DNA from: Mesocentrotus franciscanus
Lineage: Eukaryota > Echinodermata > Echinoidea > Camarodonta > Strongylocentrotidae
Assembly: GCA_037976565.1 (NCBI GenBank)
Contig: CP137680.1
Span: 19,370,675-19,434,674 of the forward strand
Direction of reading: 5' to 3'
Length of the DNA: 64,000 bases
In this document: piece by piece, positions 10,601-20,860 of the stretch
Position numbering within the stretch: position 1 is the stretch's first letter
Layout: each line of letters begins with the position of its first letter
Made by a program: the position numbers and the translations under genes
Notes under the pieces: generated by a model
Told to the model about the DNA's origin: nothing
Databases searched by the model: none
The model's input: only the letters and a program-made list of their open reading frames with translations

Positions 10601-12409
10601 TTTACGAGTGAATTTGCTGGAATTTTGTAGTCACATAAACTTCCGGTTAAAACGGGCCACACAGTATTGGACTCACAATTCAATGTCAATCAATAGGACT
10701 AAGAATGGGAAAATGTAGTTTTTCCTAAACCTCTAATGATGTAAATTTATAAAAAATGTAGACCTTCGGTATCCTCAAATATATGACCCTGCTGTATATT
10801 ATGAGAAATTCTTAAAAGTTACTGACAATAGCATGCTATATCATGGCTTGGGAAAAGTTTTTCAGAGAGAATTTCTCTAAGCGCTAGCATTTGCCAGTGC
10901 TGATATATTTCTTTTGATAAATAAATATGCTTACTGCTTGTGTATTTTTCAAAATTTGAAACTATCGAGCAAGATTAAGAATTGCAGATAATGAATTATT
11001 AGCATAATACGTAATACAGTCATACATGCAATACATAATTAAGCAGAATACGTATTTTAGAATCACTGGAAGTTAGTGTGTCTGCAAAATTGCCAAGGAA
11101 TAGGATTGTCTATATATTGCTCACGCAGTAGCAGGAATTGAAATCAAATTTTGAACATATGAAAGTGTGCACGAACTTGTCTTTGGTTATCTCAGCATTA
11201 TTGTGAAATAGGAAACCACCACCGCTTCGCTCAGTAGTGCTTTATTGAGTCACACACATTGATCTCCTTTTCCCCACCCCATAGCCTTGGCACGGGCATA
11301 GCCTTGGCACGGGCATAGACTATAGTCTAGACTCTACGCACAAGGCAAACGTGTGTGGGCAGACAAATGAATGGTTTCTAAAAGTAAAACCACAATATAG
11401 CTGTCATTCCATCATAAATTTAATTTTGCTTCCATTCGTTTTTGCATTCAACTGTGAATTCATGACACAGTTCCGCATAGCCATAGTTTAGGCATAGGGT
11501 CATAGTCATAGGCTAGCTAGCCCTAGCCTAGGGTAGGGCCTATGGGTATGAGTATGAGTATGACCAAGAGTGCAGCATAGCGAGCAGTCATTGAGTCAAC
11601 ACAAAACAGGCTGGGCCTGAGCATCGTGTCTCCTTAGATTAAGATTAATTTAAAGTTCCTCAATTAAGTTCTTCCATCGGCTATCGCCCTATGCGATGGC
11701 TGAGATTTGAGAATAAGATGGCCATCTCATTTACAACTAATACAAGGGCCAGGTCTTCATCTGAGCTGTGCAACCTGTTCCATCGCACTGCAAGATGTGG
11801 TCCATTGTCACTCTGAGTAGTGAGTCTCTCCGCAGTCGTATCTTCTCCATGGGCATAGCCCCATCTTGCCATGTTGTCGTTGGCCTTACACCGCCCCATT
11901 CTCGTCCGTATTCGGGCCAAAGCTGCACTGCTGCAATATAGTTAATAAATATAGGACAAAGAATCTTCCCCCTTTTCCCATCGAAGACTTCTTCAAAATA
12001 ATCAAATTATAATTTCAAGTGGTCGGCCAGATGCCCAGAGGAGTCGAGAAGTAGTAGATCGAAGTCAAAATTGTAATGAATCGCTTTGCATATTTTGACA
12101 TAATATCGCCCCACCCGCTGTTTATTTCGCGTTCTCGTTCACCGGCTGAAGCTCCTTCCTAGTTCCTGGAGTTACTGCTCGGCAAGCTAGGACCTCAGCT
12201 CAGCCGGGGCGCAGCCCAAGGGCCCAACGCACTGACACTGCACTGCCGCAACACCAACAACAAGTTTACAACACAGCAGCCAGCGCCAGCCACTCAAACA
12301 GTTACCATTCAGACCACACTCATTTACCTCGTATGCTTTCAAATTTCTTTATCTTGGATTCTGTTGCTCTTTGCACAAGATCTTCAATTGCTCTTCGTTT
12401 TTGGGCCAT
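6165..12409 (-). CDS. FPGT: Fucose-1-phosphate guanylyltransferase (GDP-L-fucose pyrophosphorylase), three-exon gene
   Basis: The enzyme makes GDP-L-fucose and pyrophosphate from GTP and beta-L-fucose-1-phosphate in the cytosolic salvage pathway, feeding fucosyltransferases. The model joins complement(12328..12409), (8146..8313) and (6165..7687), 1773 nt, giving 590 residues, close to the roughly 590-610 of vertebrate FPGT. Both introns are phase 1 with GT/AG ends. Visible family features are FPYWDIVVITAGDEDQK near 34-50, a glycine-rich KIGPGGS at 82-88, the nucleotidyltransferase signature AGGYSQRLPSASLLGKIFT at 114-132, IGTTHGV near 200, CEIDSHGDFL near 286 and KFYHIGTTEEL near 345. The start ATG at 12409 has A at -3 and G at +4. 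No frameshift or internal stop was seen. It stands alone, not fused to a fucokinase as in plants. Identity is recognised from the family; activity is inferred. Confidence 0.95.
7688..8145 (-). other. FPGT intron 2
   Basis: This is a 458-bp phase-1 intron with GTAAAT...GCAG ends. A 17-A run near 7767-7783 could be the remnant of a retroposed tail. Confidence 0.8.
8146..8313 (-). CDS. FPGT: FPGT exon 2
   Basis: This 168-nt exon encodes residues 28-83, including FPYWDIVVITAGDEDQK and LPLGTKYHVLKDPG, which match conserved N-terminal positions of FPGT. The acceptor is CAACAG|GA (weak pyrimidine tract) and the donor is ATTG|GTAAATA. Phase 1 on both sides means that skipping it would not shift the frame. 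Confidence 0.92.
8817..9348. mobile_element. TTAA-flanked MITE with GTCCC termini
   Basis: The left end TTAAAGGTACTATGTCCCAT and the reverse complement of the right end (TTAAAGCTATGTCCCTTTTG) form imperfect terminal inverted repeats, continued by TGCAGGCC against TGCAGCC. TTAA bounds both ends (8817-8820 and 9345-9348). At 532 bp it is one of the longer elements here. It contains a 79-residue open frame of no recognised family. Confidence 0.75.
10081..10427 (-). mobile_element. tRNA-derived SINE, family A, near full length
   Basis: Read on the minus strand, the head carries an A box-like TGGTCGAGTGGATA and the B box GGTTCGAGTCC. Next come the family body (CACTAATGTCCTTTGGCAAG, GTTAAATGGGTACCCGGTAG, CTCCCCAGGGAGTGG), a 3' module AAAGCGCTTAG...AAGCGCTATATAAGC and an (ATT)n tail. 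It is inserted in FPGT intron 1, in the same orientation as the gene. Confidence 0.88.
12328..12409 (-). CDS. FPGT: FPGT exon 1
   Basis: The exon encodes the first 27 residues (MAQKRRAIEDLVQRATESK...) and one base of codon 28. This basic, helical N-terminus aligns in position with the start of vertebrate FPGT. The donor is GAG|GTAAATG, ending the exon at 12328. The start codon context is ACAAAATGG. The exon is too short to stand out as an open frame and was found by searching upstream of exon 2. Confidence 0.85.
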
Positions 12410-12634
12410 TTTGTAAGATATGAGCACTTATTGACATTCCGCCACACCTCCGACACACCTCTGTCGTTCTGTGATAACCGATTTAGTAATCACAAAATTT
12501 GGAAGGCTATGTTCAGTTAGTTAAGTTGTATAAGCATTGCATGGCCGTTATATCATACGGATAATTCTTCTTCTTCTTCTTCTGTTTTGTTTCAATGGCA
12601 ATTAGTCAGTTGTGACTTTTGTCGCCAAATTACT

Positions 12635-12647
12635 TTACGTCACGTGA
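12635..12647. promoter_or_regulatory. Overlapping CRE half and E-box upstream of FPGT
   Basis: TTACGTCA (12635-12642) overlaps CACGTG (12641-12646) by two bases, about 226 bp upstream of the FPGT start codon. On the FPGT strand it reads TCACGTGACGTAA. Such a composite could bind bZIP (CREB/ATF) or bHLH-Zip (USF/MITF) factors. Placement in the promoter region is inferred; no TATA box was assigned. Confidence 0.35.
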
Positions 12648-12712
12648 TTATATCTCTCATTTTTTATTTTATTTGTTTTTAATTTTAATTTTGTATCTAT
12701 CTTTTAGGACAT

Positions 12713-12748
12713 TATCGAAAAATAGTATCGAAAAATAGTATCGAAAAA
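12713..12748. repeat. Short tandem repeat
   Basis: About two and a half copies of a 13-bp unit (ATCGAAAAATAGT) lie upstream of FPGT. Confidence 0.6.
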
Positions 12749-13454
12749 GTAACTCACCAAATTGACCACACTCCCCCACTCAGTTTCACATAGCGCTTGC
12801 CCTGCCCTTGTCTAAACGATGCCATCTTACCATTTTCGGCGGACCTAGGTAACTCAGGCATAGGCTAGGGGGCGTTTGTGCACCTAAGTGTTCTGAGGGG
12901 TCCATATATATTTAATCTCAAAATTTGACAATAAGACAAAATGTATTAAAGCAAAACATTCGTGGGCTTGGTTAGTGTTACTATACAGTGCGGATTATTT
13001 ATTATATAGACATCAAAACATCAACAACCTATATAAATATGCATATAATTATATACATACATATGTCTCTATATTTATCTACGTACTTTATCATGCGGGC
13101 TTGTCAGAAATAAAATTTCAAAGGAGTTTTGTAACAATACGTAATTTTGTCAGATTCCGGTGTTCACTATACTTTATCGAACCTCTTGAAATGTTGAATA
13201 TTCATGTTGTGATTGTTTCATAATGTTATTATAATTTTCTATATAATTTATATTCATTATTATTATTATTATTGTTTTTATATGTATTATTACTCTTGAT
13301 ATTGTTGCTTTTTTTGTTGTTGTTTTTATTTGTTGTTTTATAGTTATTATTACATTATGTTTTATTTTTGATTTACTGAGTATAATTTGTTATAGGGTCA
13401 TGTATGATATTGTATTATGTTTTGCTATTCTTTGTTCTCTATACAAGGGAGGTA

Positions 13455-13784
13455 TTACTTCCTGATAGGAAACCGTTTCGTTCTAAGAACGAACCGTACA
13501 ATAGCCTTTTGTATACTGGACTCACTCTTTTTTAAGTATTCCATAATTTTTTCCGGTTGAGATTCGTTTATTTCTGTTAAAAACATAGCCCTTTCTATAA
13601 TATAGTTAGGGCAGTGTACTAAAAAGTGTTTTACTGTCTCTATTTCATGGCATCTATCACAAAAACCAGTGGGATGAATTCTTAATCTGAGGAGATCCTG
13701 GTTAAGTCCAATGACTCCAAAGCGGAGGCGATGAATGATTGTTGCATGCTGTCTCTCTATAACATATATATTGTTTATTAACAT
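13455..13784 (-). pseudogene. Retrotransposon ORF2 C-terminus after the frame break
   Basis: This frame continues the element after the indel near 13780. It encodes RLRFGVIGLNQDLLRLRIHP followed by the Cys/His cluster CDRCHEIETVKHFLVHCPNY, usual for the C-terminal zinc-binding segment of non-LTR ORF2 proteins. It ends at a stop at 13455, close to where the ORF2 end is expected. Confidence 0.75.
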
Positions 13785-14301
13785 CTTTTTGAAATGTTTT
13801 CAAATAGGAGTTTGTTTTATTCCACCTCTCTAGCTGCCAAAGGAGTTTGGAACTTATAATAATCAAGCTTTTCATCTCAGACAGAGTTAGATTATTATTG
13901 ACTTCTATTTTCTTAACTAATGCGGCCTTTTCGTGGAAATCCGCCATCTCGTTTCCTTTGATTCCACAATGTCCAGGTATCCACTCTAAGTATATATCAA
14001 CTCCTTTATTCTTTAAGTGGGTAGTAATGGTGAGAATTTCCAGAATAAATGCCTCGTCCTTCTGTTGTTGTAATGTAATAAGAGCACTTAGTGAATCACT
14101 GAAAATAACAACCCCTACATAGATATCTATTTCCTCTACCCATCTGAGAGCAAGAATGATGGCAGCCAATTCAGCCCTGTACGAAGAGGTAAAATTTGCC
14201 AACCTTTTGCTCTGATGTATAGAATAGTAAGGAACGTAAAAGGAAGCTGCAGAAGTCCCTCTTTCGGGTACTTTTGATCCATCCGTGTATATATGTATGT
14301 A
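13702..14301 (-). pseudogene. Retrotransposon RNase H fragment
   Basis: The frame from 14301 (YIHIYTDGSKVPERG) covers the whole RNase H fold. The first Asp is in YTDGS, Glu in RAELAAI, the second Asp in FSDS and the last Asp in GNEMAD, with the WIPGHCGIKGNE loop intact. Near 13780 the frame diverges: the sequence that should continue the protein is in another frame (13455-13784), so one indel has broken the ORF. The catalytic residues look intact; the gene is not. Confidence 0.8.
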
Positions 14302-14594
14302 TTATAGTATATAGTTACTTGTTTTACATAATGGTATATGGTATCTGTTATAAAGCAAAATTATATTGGAAAATGTGGTGGCCGTGTATGAATTAGAAGT
14401 CCATAGAGTCTTTATTGACCAAACTGCGAGCTGCTGTATTAATTTAATTAGTGGTTTGCCAGCTAGGTCCAGGGAAAAATATCTCTGCTTCTAAAAATAA
14501 AAATAAAATAAAACGAAATATTAAAAAAAAACAGGCAAGCTTTTTCCAGTCTGTGAATTTATGCACACTCAATCCTTCAGTGTAATTTGCAGCT

Positions 14595-15006
14595 GTAGAC
14601 CCCGGCCCCCCACTCCGAGAACGGAAGGATACCATGCGTGTTACCAAAATGTCCGGTAAAGGGGTACTTTTCGTGCGACAAAGTCCGGCCCGAGAATTGT
14701 AAAAAAGGGGTGTATTTGACTTTTCACCCGGAGATTTCTTTAAAAGGGGTGTTTTTACTTTTCTCTCTTTGGATTCCTTAGAAATTTAAAAGGGGTCATA
14801 AAATATCTTGAATATCATAGATAGGGGTACATTGAGCAGTGTTCCAGATTTAAGGGGTCTCAAGGCAGGAAAAGCCTGCGAAAAGTCCGCGAAAGGGGGT
14901 TCGGAAATGTTGGCAGTCCTCAGATAGGGGTGCTTTAAAAGAGGAACAAGCATACGCGTACCCTAAATAACACTGAGTGGGGGGGGGGCCGGGTGTAGGC
15001 CCTACG
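14595..15006. mobile_element. Interspersed repeat with GC-rich inverted ends and reiterated GGGGT motifs
   Basis: The left end (CCCCGGCCCCCCACTC) is the inverted counterpart of the right end (GAGTGGGGGGGGGGCCGGGT). The interior repeats AAAAGGGGT(G/C) six to seven times at irregular spacing. The structure suggests a non-autonomous DNA element or a decayed foldback repeat. No second copy is in this window. Confidence 0.5.
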
Positions 15007-15514
15007 ATTAAAAAAAGATATTCGGAATTGCGACGCCTCATGCTCAAAATTTTGAAATAAGTAAAAACAGATATATACTATATTACTATGGCCAACTAAC
15101 TAATGGTTCTAGGGTATGCCTTCATTAATTTTTTTAGTAGGCCTATATGTTTTCTGAAATTTGTTTGTTCTTGTTTTGTTTTGTTGTTTTTTCCAAAAAA
15201 ATTAAACAGATTCAGACAAACTCGTTAACTCATGTCGAGTTATTATTCTGTGATGAGATCAAAGAAAGATGGCCCAAAAGTGTACGTGTGAATATGCTTT
15301 TACGCCCCCACATTTGACGTTTGACATACAAGACATTACATTTTTAATGCATGTACTAGAAATGTAAAAGGTTCTTACCGTGGGAGGGGCCTTCTAGCTC
15401 CCAGACCTAGTTTCCCCACTTGGTCGTTCCACCCCCTTGCGTACTATAATCTTGTATATTGTATTCTACTTTTCTTGAATAAAGATCTGATATCACCACT
15501 CCTCCTTCTTCGCC

Positions 15515-15664
15515 TTGTTCCTTATCATCATCATCACCACCATCATCATCATCAATCACAGTCATTATCATCATCATCATCATCAACATCATCATCGTCA
15601 TCATCACCATCATCATCATCTTCCTTATCATCATCGTCATCATCATCATCATCATGATCACCAT

Positions 15665-15716
<52 letters not shown>

Positions 15717-15771
15717 TTCCTTATCATCATCATCATCATCATCACCATCATATGATCATCATCACCATCAC

Positions 15772-15819
<48 letters not shown>

Positions 15820-15866
15820 ATCATCATCTTCTTCCTTATCATCATCGTCATCATCATCATCATCAT

Positions 15867-15899
<33 letters not shown>

Positions 15900-15914
15900 T
15901 TCCTTATCATCATC

Positions 15915-15963
<49 letters not shown>

Positions 15964-15976
15964 CCATCATCATCAA
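15515..15976. repeat. (ATC)n microsatellite with higher-order CTTCCTTATC spacers
   Basis: This is a 460-bp array of ATC/CAT triplets interrupted by TTCCTTATC at 15518, 15621, 15717, 15832 and 15900. It creates spurious poly-His, poly-Ser, poly-Met and poly-Ile frames that are not genes. Confidence 0.97.
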
Positions 15977-17010
15977 ATACTAACTCTCATCGACATGAAC
16001 ATGAAATAAACTAATGCAGCAATTGACTGGTTATTGATTTGTGCCCCAAGTTAGTGTCACAATGAAATAGATTTGCCCCCTTATTTTGTCAAAAACTATA
16101 AGTATGAACTCATGCGAACAAGTCACTTCAAGTATATTCTGGCCATTTTGTTAAACTCTTTTCTCCATTTGTGCTGATTATAATAAATCTACTAACAGGG
16201 AAAGAACATAAACAATAAGGACGTGGTACTGTGCAGAGAATGAGATGGTTTGCCAAGATATACACATAGACTTGTACTTTTCGTTAAAGCGATAAAGATC
16301 TATTGTTAACAATCTGTTATTCCTAATTCATCCGCCAGACCGCCACTTATTTGCCATTGTGCAGTACTGAGTTGAGGTTGTTGTGTCTAGGCCAAGAGAT
16401 GTTTTTCATCGTCTAGCTTTTACATTCTCCAGGGTCGGACTTATTATTGCCCTTGACCTTGAGAAGAAAAACGCTGAGAAACATGCCTGGAAGGTCAAGC
16501 GCAGGACGTTTAAAACAGCAAAGAACAAAGAGATTAAAAACCACCACTTCTGTGGTAATGCAAGTAACATTGAATTGGTTTTCCTTCCTCGGCATCCTCG
16601 ATAGCAGATTCGGATTGTGATCGGATGTCTTTGACTGCCTTCCCAGTTGTTAATGTCATTAAGAATGTGGAATGTGGGAAATTTTTAGATGCTTTTTGTC
16701 ACCAGACGGAAGTGAAAGAGCTCTATAACTTTACCCCACAAAGGTCTAAAGATTTTGTTTGAAAAACCCGAACATGATTTAAAAATATGTTGCTATTGTT
16801 TTATAGTAGATGTGGGCGATATTTGCGGAAACACATGATACTGACTGATATGAAATTAACCCTGAAATTTCTTGAAAATTCTGTTTGAGCGCTTAAAGAA
16901 AGTGAAATACAAGAATTATGATATAATTAATAGTTACTAGTTGATCTGAATGGAAGACAACTGTAATAACTCCAGTCATCGGTGTGAACGTTTTTAAATA
17001 GAATAAGAAC
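15977..17010. other. Noncoding stretch without recognised features
   Basis: A frame at 16383-16604 would need a non-ATG start and has no recognised similarity. No repeat match was found in the window. Confidence 0.35.
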
Positions 17011-17152
17011 ATGATCGCGAAATCTTTCGAAGAATCAACCTAAACATGTTAAAACGATTTCAATAGCCTTCTCCATCACTAACTAAATTTAATGTGCGAA
17101 CATTACAATGACATATTACGTAATCTGAACATGATTTCTATTGAGTATGAAC
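17011..17152 (+). mobile_element. Diverged copy of the palindromic element at 46788-46957
   Basis: Shared strings include GAAGAATCAACC / GAAAAATCAACC, ATTTCAATAGCC, TGCGAACAT and ATTACGTAATC, in the same order as at 46800-46900. Similarity fades on the right, so the second inverted repeat is decayed. Confidence 0.6.
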
Positions 17153-17199
17153 ACATTTTCATTTTTGTATTTTCTTTCTTATGTAAATGTACACGATTC

Positions 17200-17298
17200 T
17201 TTGTCATGATGTAATGTAATCCCTGATATTTTGAAGCGCCTTGAGCATTTAATTAAAATGGCGCTATATAAATCTCATGTATTATTATTATTATTAAA
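17200..17298 (+). mobile_element. LINE/SINE 3' tail fragment
   Basis: The segment AAGCGCCTTGAGCATT, GGCGCTATATAAATC and (ATT)n matches the 3' tail module seen at 5500-5592 and 27880-27946 and in family A SINEs. No coding remnant is attached. Confidence 0.6.
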
Positions 17299-17510
17299 TT
17301 TCACCTTAAGATTTTTCTTTTGAGGCCGCCAACCTAATCAAGTGTCGCTTAAGATTTCGGTGTTCTGCACTTTTTCCACAGACAGTTCGGATAATACTTT
17401 AAATTTATAATAATATGTTATAGAAATATCACGTTCGCTATCATTATTATGTACACATGTATATACATACATGTAAATCACATTTTGACACGTATTTATT
17501 ATTGTTTGTA
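17296..17510 (+). repeat. Interspersed repeat, copy 1 (partner at 25157)
   Basis: TTTCACCTTAAGATTTTTCT, TTGAGGCCGCC, TTCCACAGA.AGTT and ATGTAAATCACATTTTGA occur in the same order at 25157-25345. No terminal inverted repeat was found, and the family is unknown. Confidence 0.6.
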
Positions 17511-17868
17511 TGTTTGTATCTATATTACCTTACGTTTACATGTTCTTTGTTATTCAGTAATTGTATTTGGAAAAATGTATATTTGACTTTACTTGAATTT
17601 CTTTCTGCATTTTTCCAAATACAAAAATTGTTTTGTAATTGCCTGTGGTTTGATTTCTTGGAAGACAGTCTTCGCAATCTTCTTTGAGGGAGATAATGTT
17701 CATGATGAGGGGGTAGGGAATGGGGTGTTAACGCGAGTAAACGAATGGAGAAGAGCTTCGATATAATGAAGGTATATACAGCATTACCATCCAACACTCT
17801 AAAAAATAAAGGTACAATTCTGCTACAATAACAGCGCCCCCTACCACATACGCGTAGGTGGATGCAAA

Positions 17869-18166
17869 CAGTGGCGGATCCAGGGGCGGGGCCCGGCCTG
17901 GCGCCAAGGGGTGGCGGTGGAAAAATAACCCTTCCCGTAGGAAAAATTTTCGGGTGCAAAAAAAAATTGTGCTCACTACCCTGGCGCCCAAGGAGGGTGG
18001 TGGTGGAAAAAGTACCCTTCCAGGAGGGAAAAAAAATTTTCGGGTGCCAAATTTTTTTTTTTCTACCCCACTGAGCGAAAAATCGACCGGCACGATTTTC
18101 AAATTTTCGCACGAAGTGGGCCCCTTTTTAGGCCCCCTCCCTTGCCGCCGGCTGGATCCGCCCCTG
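17869..18166. mobile_element. hAT-type MITE with exact 8-bp target duplication, copy 1
   Basis: The element starts CAGTGGCGGATCCAGGGG and ends CTGGATCCGCCCCTG, a terminal inverted repeat. It is flanked on both sides by GATGCAAA (17861-17868 and 18167-18174). An 8-bp duplication with CAGNGG-type ends is diagnostic of the hAT superfamily. The 298-bp interior shares AGCGAAAAATCGACCGGCAC and CACGAAGTGGGCCCC with the copy at 38748. It has no transposase. Confidence 0.93.
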
Positions 18167-18174
18167 GATGCAAA

Positions 18175-20537
18175 TCTGCACCCCTTATTTCTTAATGTGA
18201 ACTGACCTATCCATTCTGGTTGGAAGCTCTCAAAGCAATCATATTATGTATCATTCTAGCTATTTCCTAAAACCAGTTCGTGATTATTGTGATATCTGTT
18301 AGGCCTTCAATTTCCGGCAGTGTATTAGGCCTATCATGATTATTGTTTTAAATTTTGACTTTTGTTGTAGGCCTACAGCGCTTTTGAAACCATTTTTGCG
18401 GCGCGTTATTCTTGTTATCAATAAATATTAATCGGCTTATGGGAAAAGATGTGTGGAGAGCTTACAAGCTGTTTCAAGAGCTCTCAATTTTGGCAAAAAA
18501 TAATATAAAATTTCCATCACCCTGCATGCAGTTTCTAATTAATGCCTGTTTTGTTGTTGTTGAATCTGTAGAGAATTGTTTCTTGGGGAAAATTTTCAAA
18601 ACCCTTTCGACGGTATTGAAAAATGAAATGGCATATACAATATGATTCATGACAACTGCAAATATTTTATGTCAGGTTTTTTTGTACATATATTGAAGAA
18701 AAAAAATCCGACTCTGTTTCAATAAGTTTGGATGTCAATCATGCCTAAATAACAACATTCAGCGTGACATCGAGCCGACAATGGCTTTTCCACGGCTGTC
18801 AGGGAAAAGCTTGTGGCTCGAGTGCACTAGCGCCCTCAGCCGGTGGGCATTTTGGAAACGTGTGCTAGTCTTTGATTCGCAAACTAGCTTATGAAGAAAG
18901 AAAAAAGAATTCCGATAAATGTCTCCTCAAAATCTACCAAAACAATTCTACTTTACTACCACAGTGTATTTCACATCCCTTGCATGATGGCACAATCAAA
19001 ATGTGTGTTAGTACACAATTACAACTATATACTGCTGAATTTTGTTTCTCCAATAAATTTGATCGCAATTTTACGATTAACATAAAAATGGCCTATTGAA
19101 AAGAGCATAAGAAATTTTAAAAAAAAGAGCCCTTGAATTTTATCATGTGCTTTATTCGCAAAGTGCTACAGTTTTATGACATTAATTTTTGATAAGCCTA
19201 CTTAAAAGCCACTGGGCTAAAATTATTAAACATTAATATTTGGTTCTTTTATTGATGGTAAGAACTTATGTGTCAGAAGATTATACTCTAAAATTTTGGT
19301 TAGCCCTACTGATTAAATTGTATATATATAAAATCCCAGAGATAATATAGAAAATTGTCAGAAATGCATGGAAGGGGTTCCTGAAATTCCTTTTTTTTCA
19401 AACAGAGAGAGAGAGAGAGGGGGTGCAGGCAAGAGAGAGAGAGAGAACGTGCATGTAGGCGGGGGGGGGGGGTATTTTGAAAATCGAAAATGAAGTGGTG
19501 TAACGATTGAGTGATGATTTATAGCAATTGCTTTGAAGATTGAGTGGGATTTAAACATAGATTTAATTCGTTTGCACTCTGCTCGCGGGGTTACGCCGTA
19601 AACCAATACTGCCCGAAATATGGCAATCCGCGAGTCGACAACATTGCTTCATTCCTATTACTCAGGTATAATGTCATAAACAGACTTTACAGAAAGACAT
19701 GAGTGTGGAGCTAAATGTATTTGTCATTGCGGCTCCAATAAACGTTTCAGGCTTTCGGTTAAAGAGTTGTCAACAAAATATGCCTCTTTTGCTAAAGCCT
19801 TGTCAAGGGTGATTTTCCCCCTAAAGCCAAGGCAAGCCACAAGTCACATTTCTTATACTGCATTCCATTATACATGTTGTATTAAATTTCAATGTTGCAA
19901 AAGAAAAAATGAACCTAAATAGGTCAGACACGATTCTTTGACACTTCAGTTTTCATATATATTTCCAAAGCAAGAATGACAAAGTAAAAGTGGAACCAAA
20001 GAAATTTCTTGTTTTTCTACAATGTGAAAAGTTCACGTCTATTTTTAGACTGTATTCCCCCCTTTTTTTTTGGGGGTTGCGCGATATGCTCAACTTCTTT
20101 ATTTTACTTGCCATGATTCTTATTTTCTTTGTTACGCTGTAAAAAAAAGAGAGATGTAATTGTGCATCGAATGATGGACAGATTCTCTGCTACGCTTCTC
20201 TTTCAACTCGCAAAGCTTCGAACAACATTGCCGTGAAATATAAACGGGCGAACTACGGGTATCTATGACCGTCAGCTCGTCGCATATCAGCTCAATATAC
20301 GGGAGTGTATAAATCGCCCCGAAGTTGGCATCCAACTTTTGACAACATGAAATTTAGCATGTGAGAAAAGCGAATTGGTGAAAGATTTAAGGAATCGACC
20401 AAACAAAATGTTTCCTCAAAACGTAATTCTTTAACAAATTATTTTTAATGTAATTGTTTCACTCTAGTTTCCTAATTTAGCGCATGCTGACGCTTTACGA
20501 CAGAGATAATTATGCGCCATAAAAGCACGCACTTATC
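18175..20537. other. 2.4-kb noncoding stretch
   Basis: No gene is supportable. It contains a short imperfect (GA)n tract (19404-19446), a G-run near 19460-19470 and the 77-residue frame 18412-18645, which lacks an ATG-based or splice-supported model. Confidence 0.4.
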
Positions 20538-20860
20538 ATGATAATAATTATCATTACTTCTATTATTATTATTATCATTATCATCATTATATCATTACTT
20601 CTATTATTATTATTATCATTATCATCATCATTCACATTGTTATTATTATTATTTTTATTACTATTATTATTGGTATTATTATTGTTGTTGCTATCATTAT
20701 TATTGTTATTATTATTACTATTGTTATTATTAATATTATTATTATTATTGTTATTGTTGTTATAATTATTATTATTACGGTCATCCTCATCACCATCATC
20801 ATCATTATTATCATTATCATTATCATTATTGCCATCATCATCATCATCATAGTAGTTGTA
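20538..20860. repeat. (ATT)n/(ATC)n microsatellite
   Basis: This is an imperfect array of ATT, ATC and GTT triplets. A 45-bp segment (ATTACTTCTATTATTATTAT and following) is directly repeated near 20554 and 20592. The poly-Ile and poly-Leu frames are artefacts. Confidence 0.95.

Larger units (their letters stand above)
8314..12327 (-). other. FPGT intron 1 (4.0 kb), with nested repeats
   Basis: This phase-1 intron holds a TTAA MITE (8817-9348), a minus-strand SINE (10081-10427), a 17-bp tandem duplication of ATAGCCTTGGCACGGGC (11281-11314) and a GC-richer 5' portion (about 12130-12310) adjoining exon 1. Small minus-strand frames at 11681-11928 have no recognised homology. Confidence 0.75.
13240..14457 (-). 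mobile_element. 3' part of a non-LTR retrotransposon with RNase H domain
   Basis: On the minus strand, a linker-like frame from about 14457 meets a stop at 14302-14304. After it an RNase H domain follows with all four acidic positions (YTDGS, RAELAAI, FSDSLSAL, GNEMAD), then a Cys/His motif (CDRCH...HFLVHCP). A presumed 3' untranslated part extends to an (ATT)n run near 13258-13275. RNase H at the end of ORF2 followed by Cys/His is typical of I-superfamily non-LTR elements. The reverse-transcriptase and endonuclease parts are absent, so it is 5'-truncated. Confidence 0.8.

Noticed and set aside
11681..11928. Two overlapping minus-strand frames in FPGT intron 1
   Set aside because: They have charged, protein-like composition but no motif I can name. 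They are out of phase with the FPGT exons, and adding them would disrupt the conserved exon 1 to exon 2 junction.
15515..16009. 164-residue His-rich frame
   Set aside because: Translation of an (ATC)n microsatellite in one of several equally open frames.
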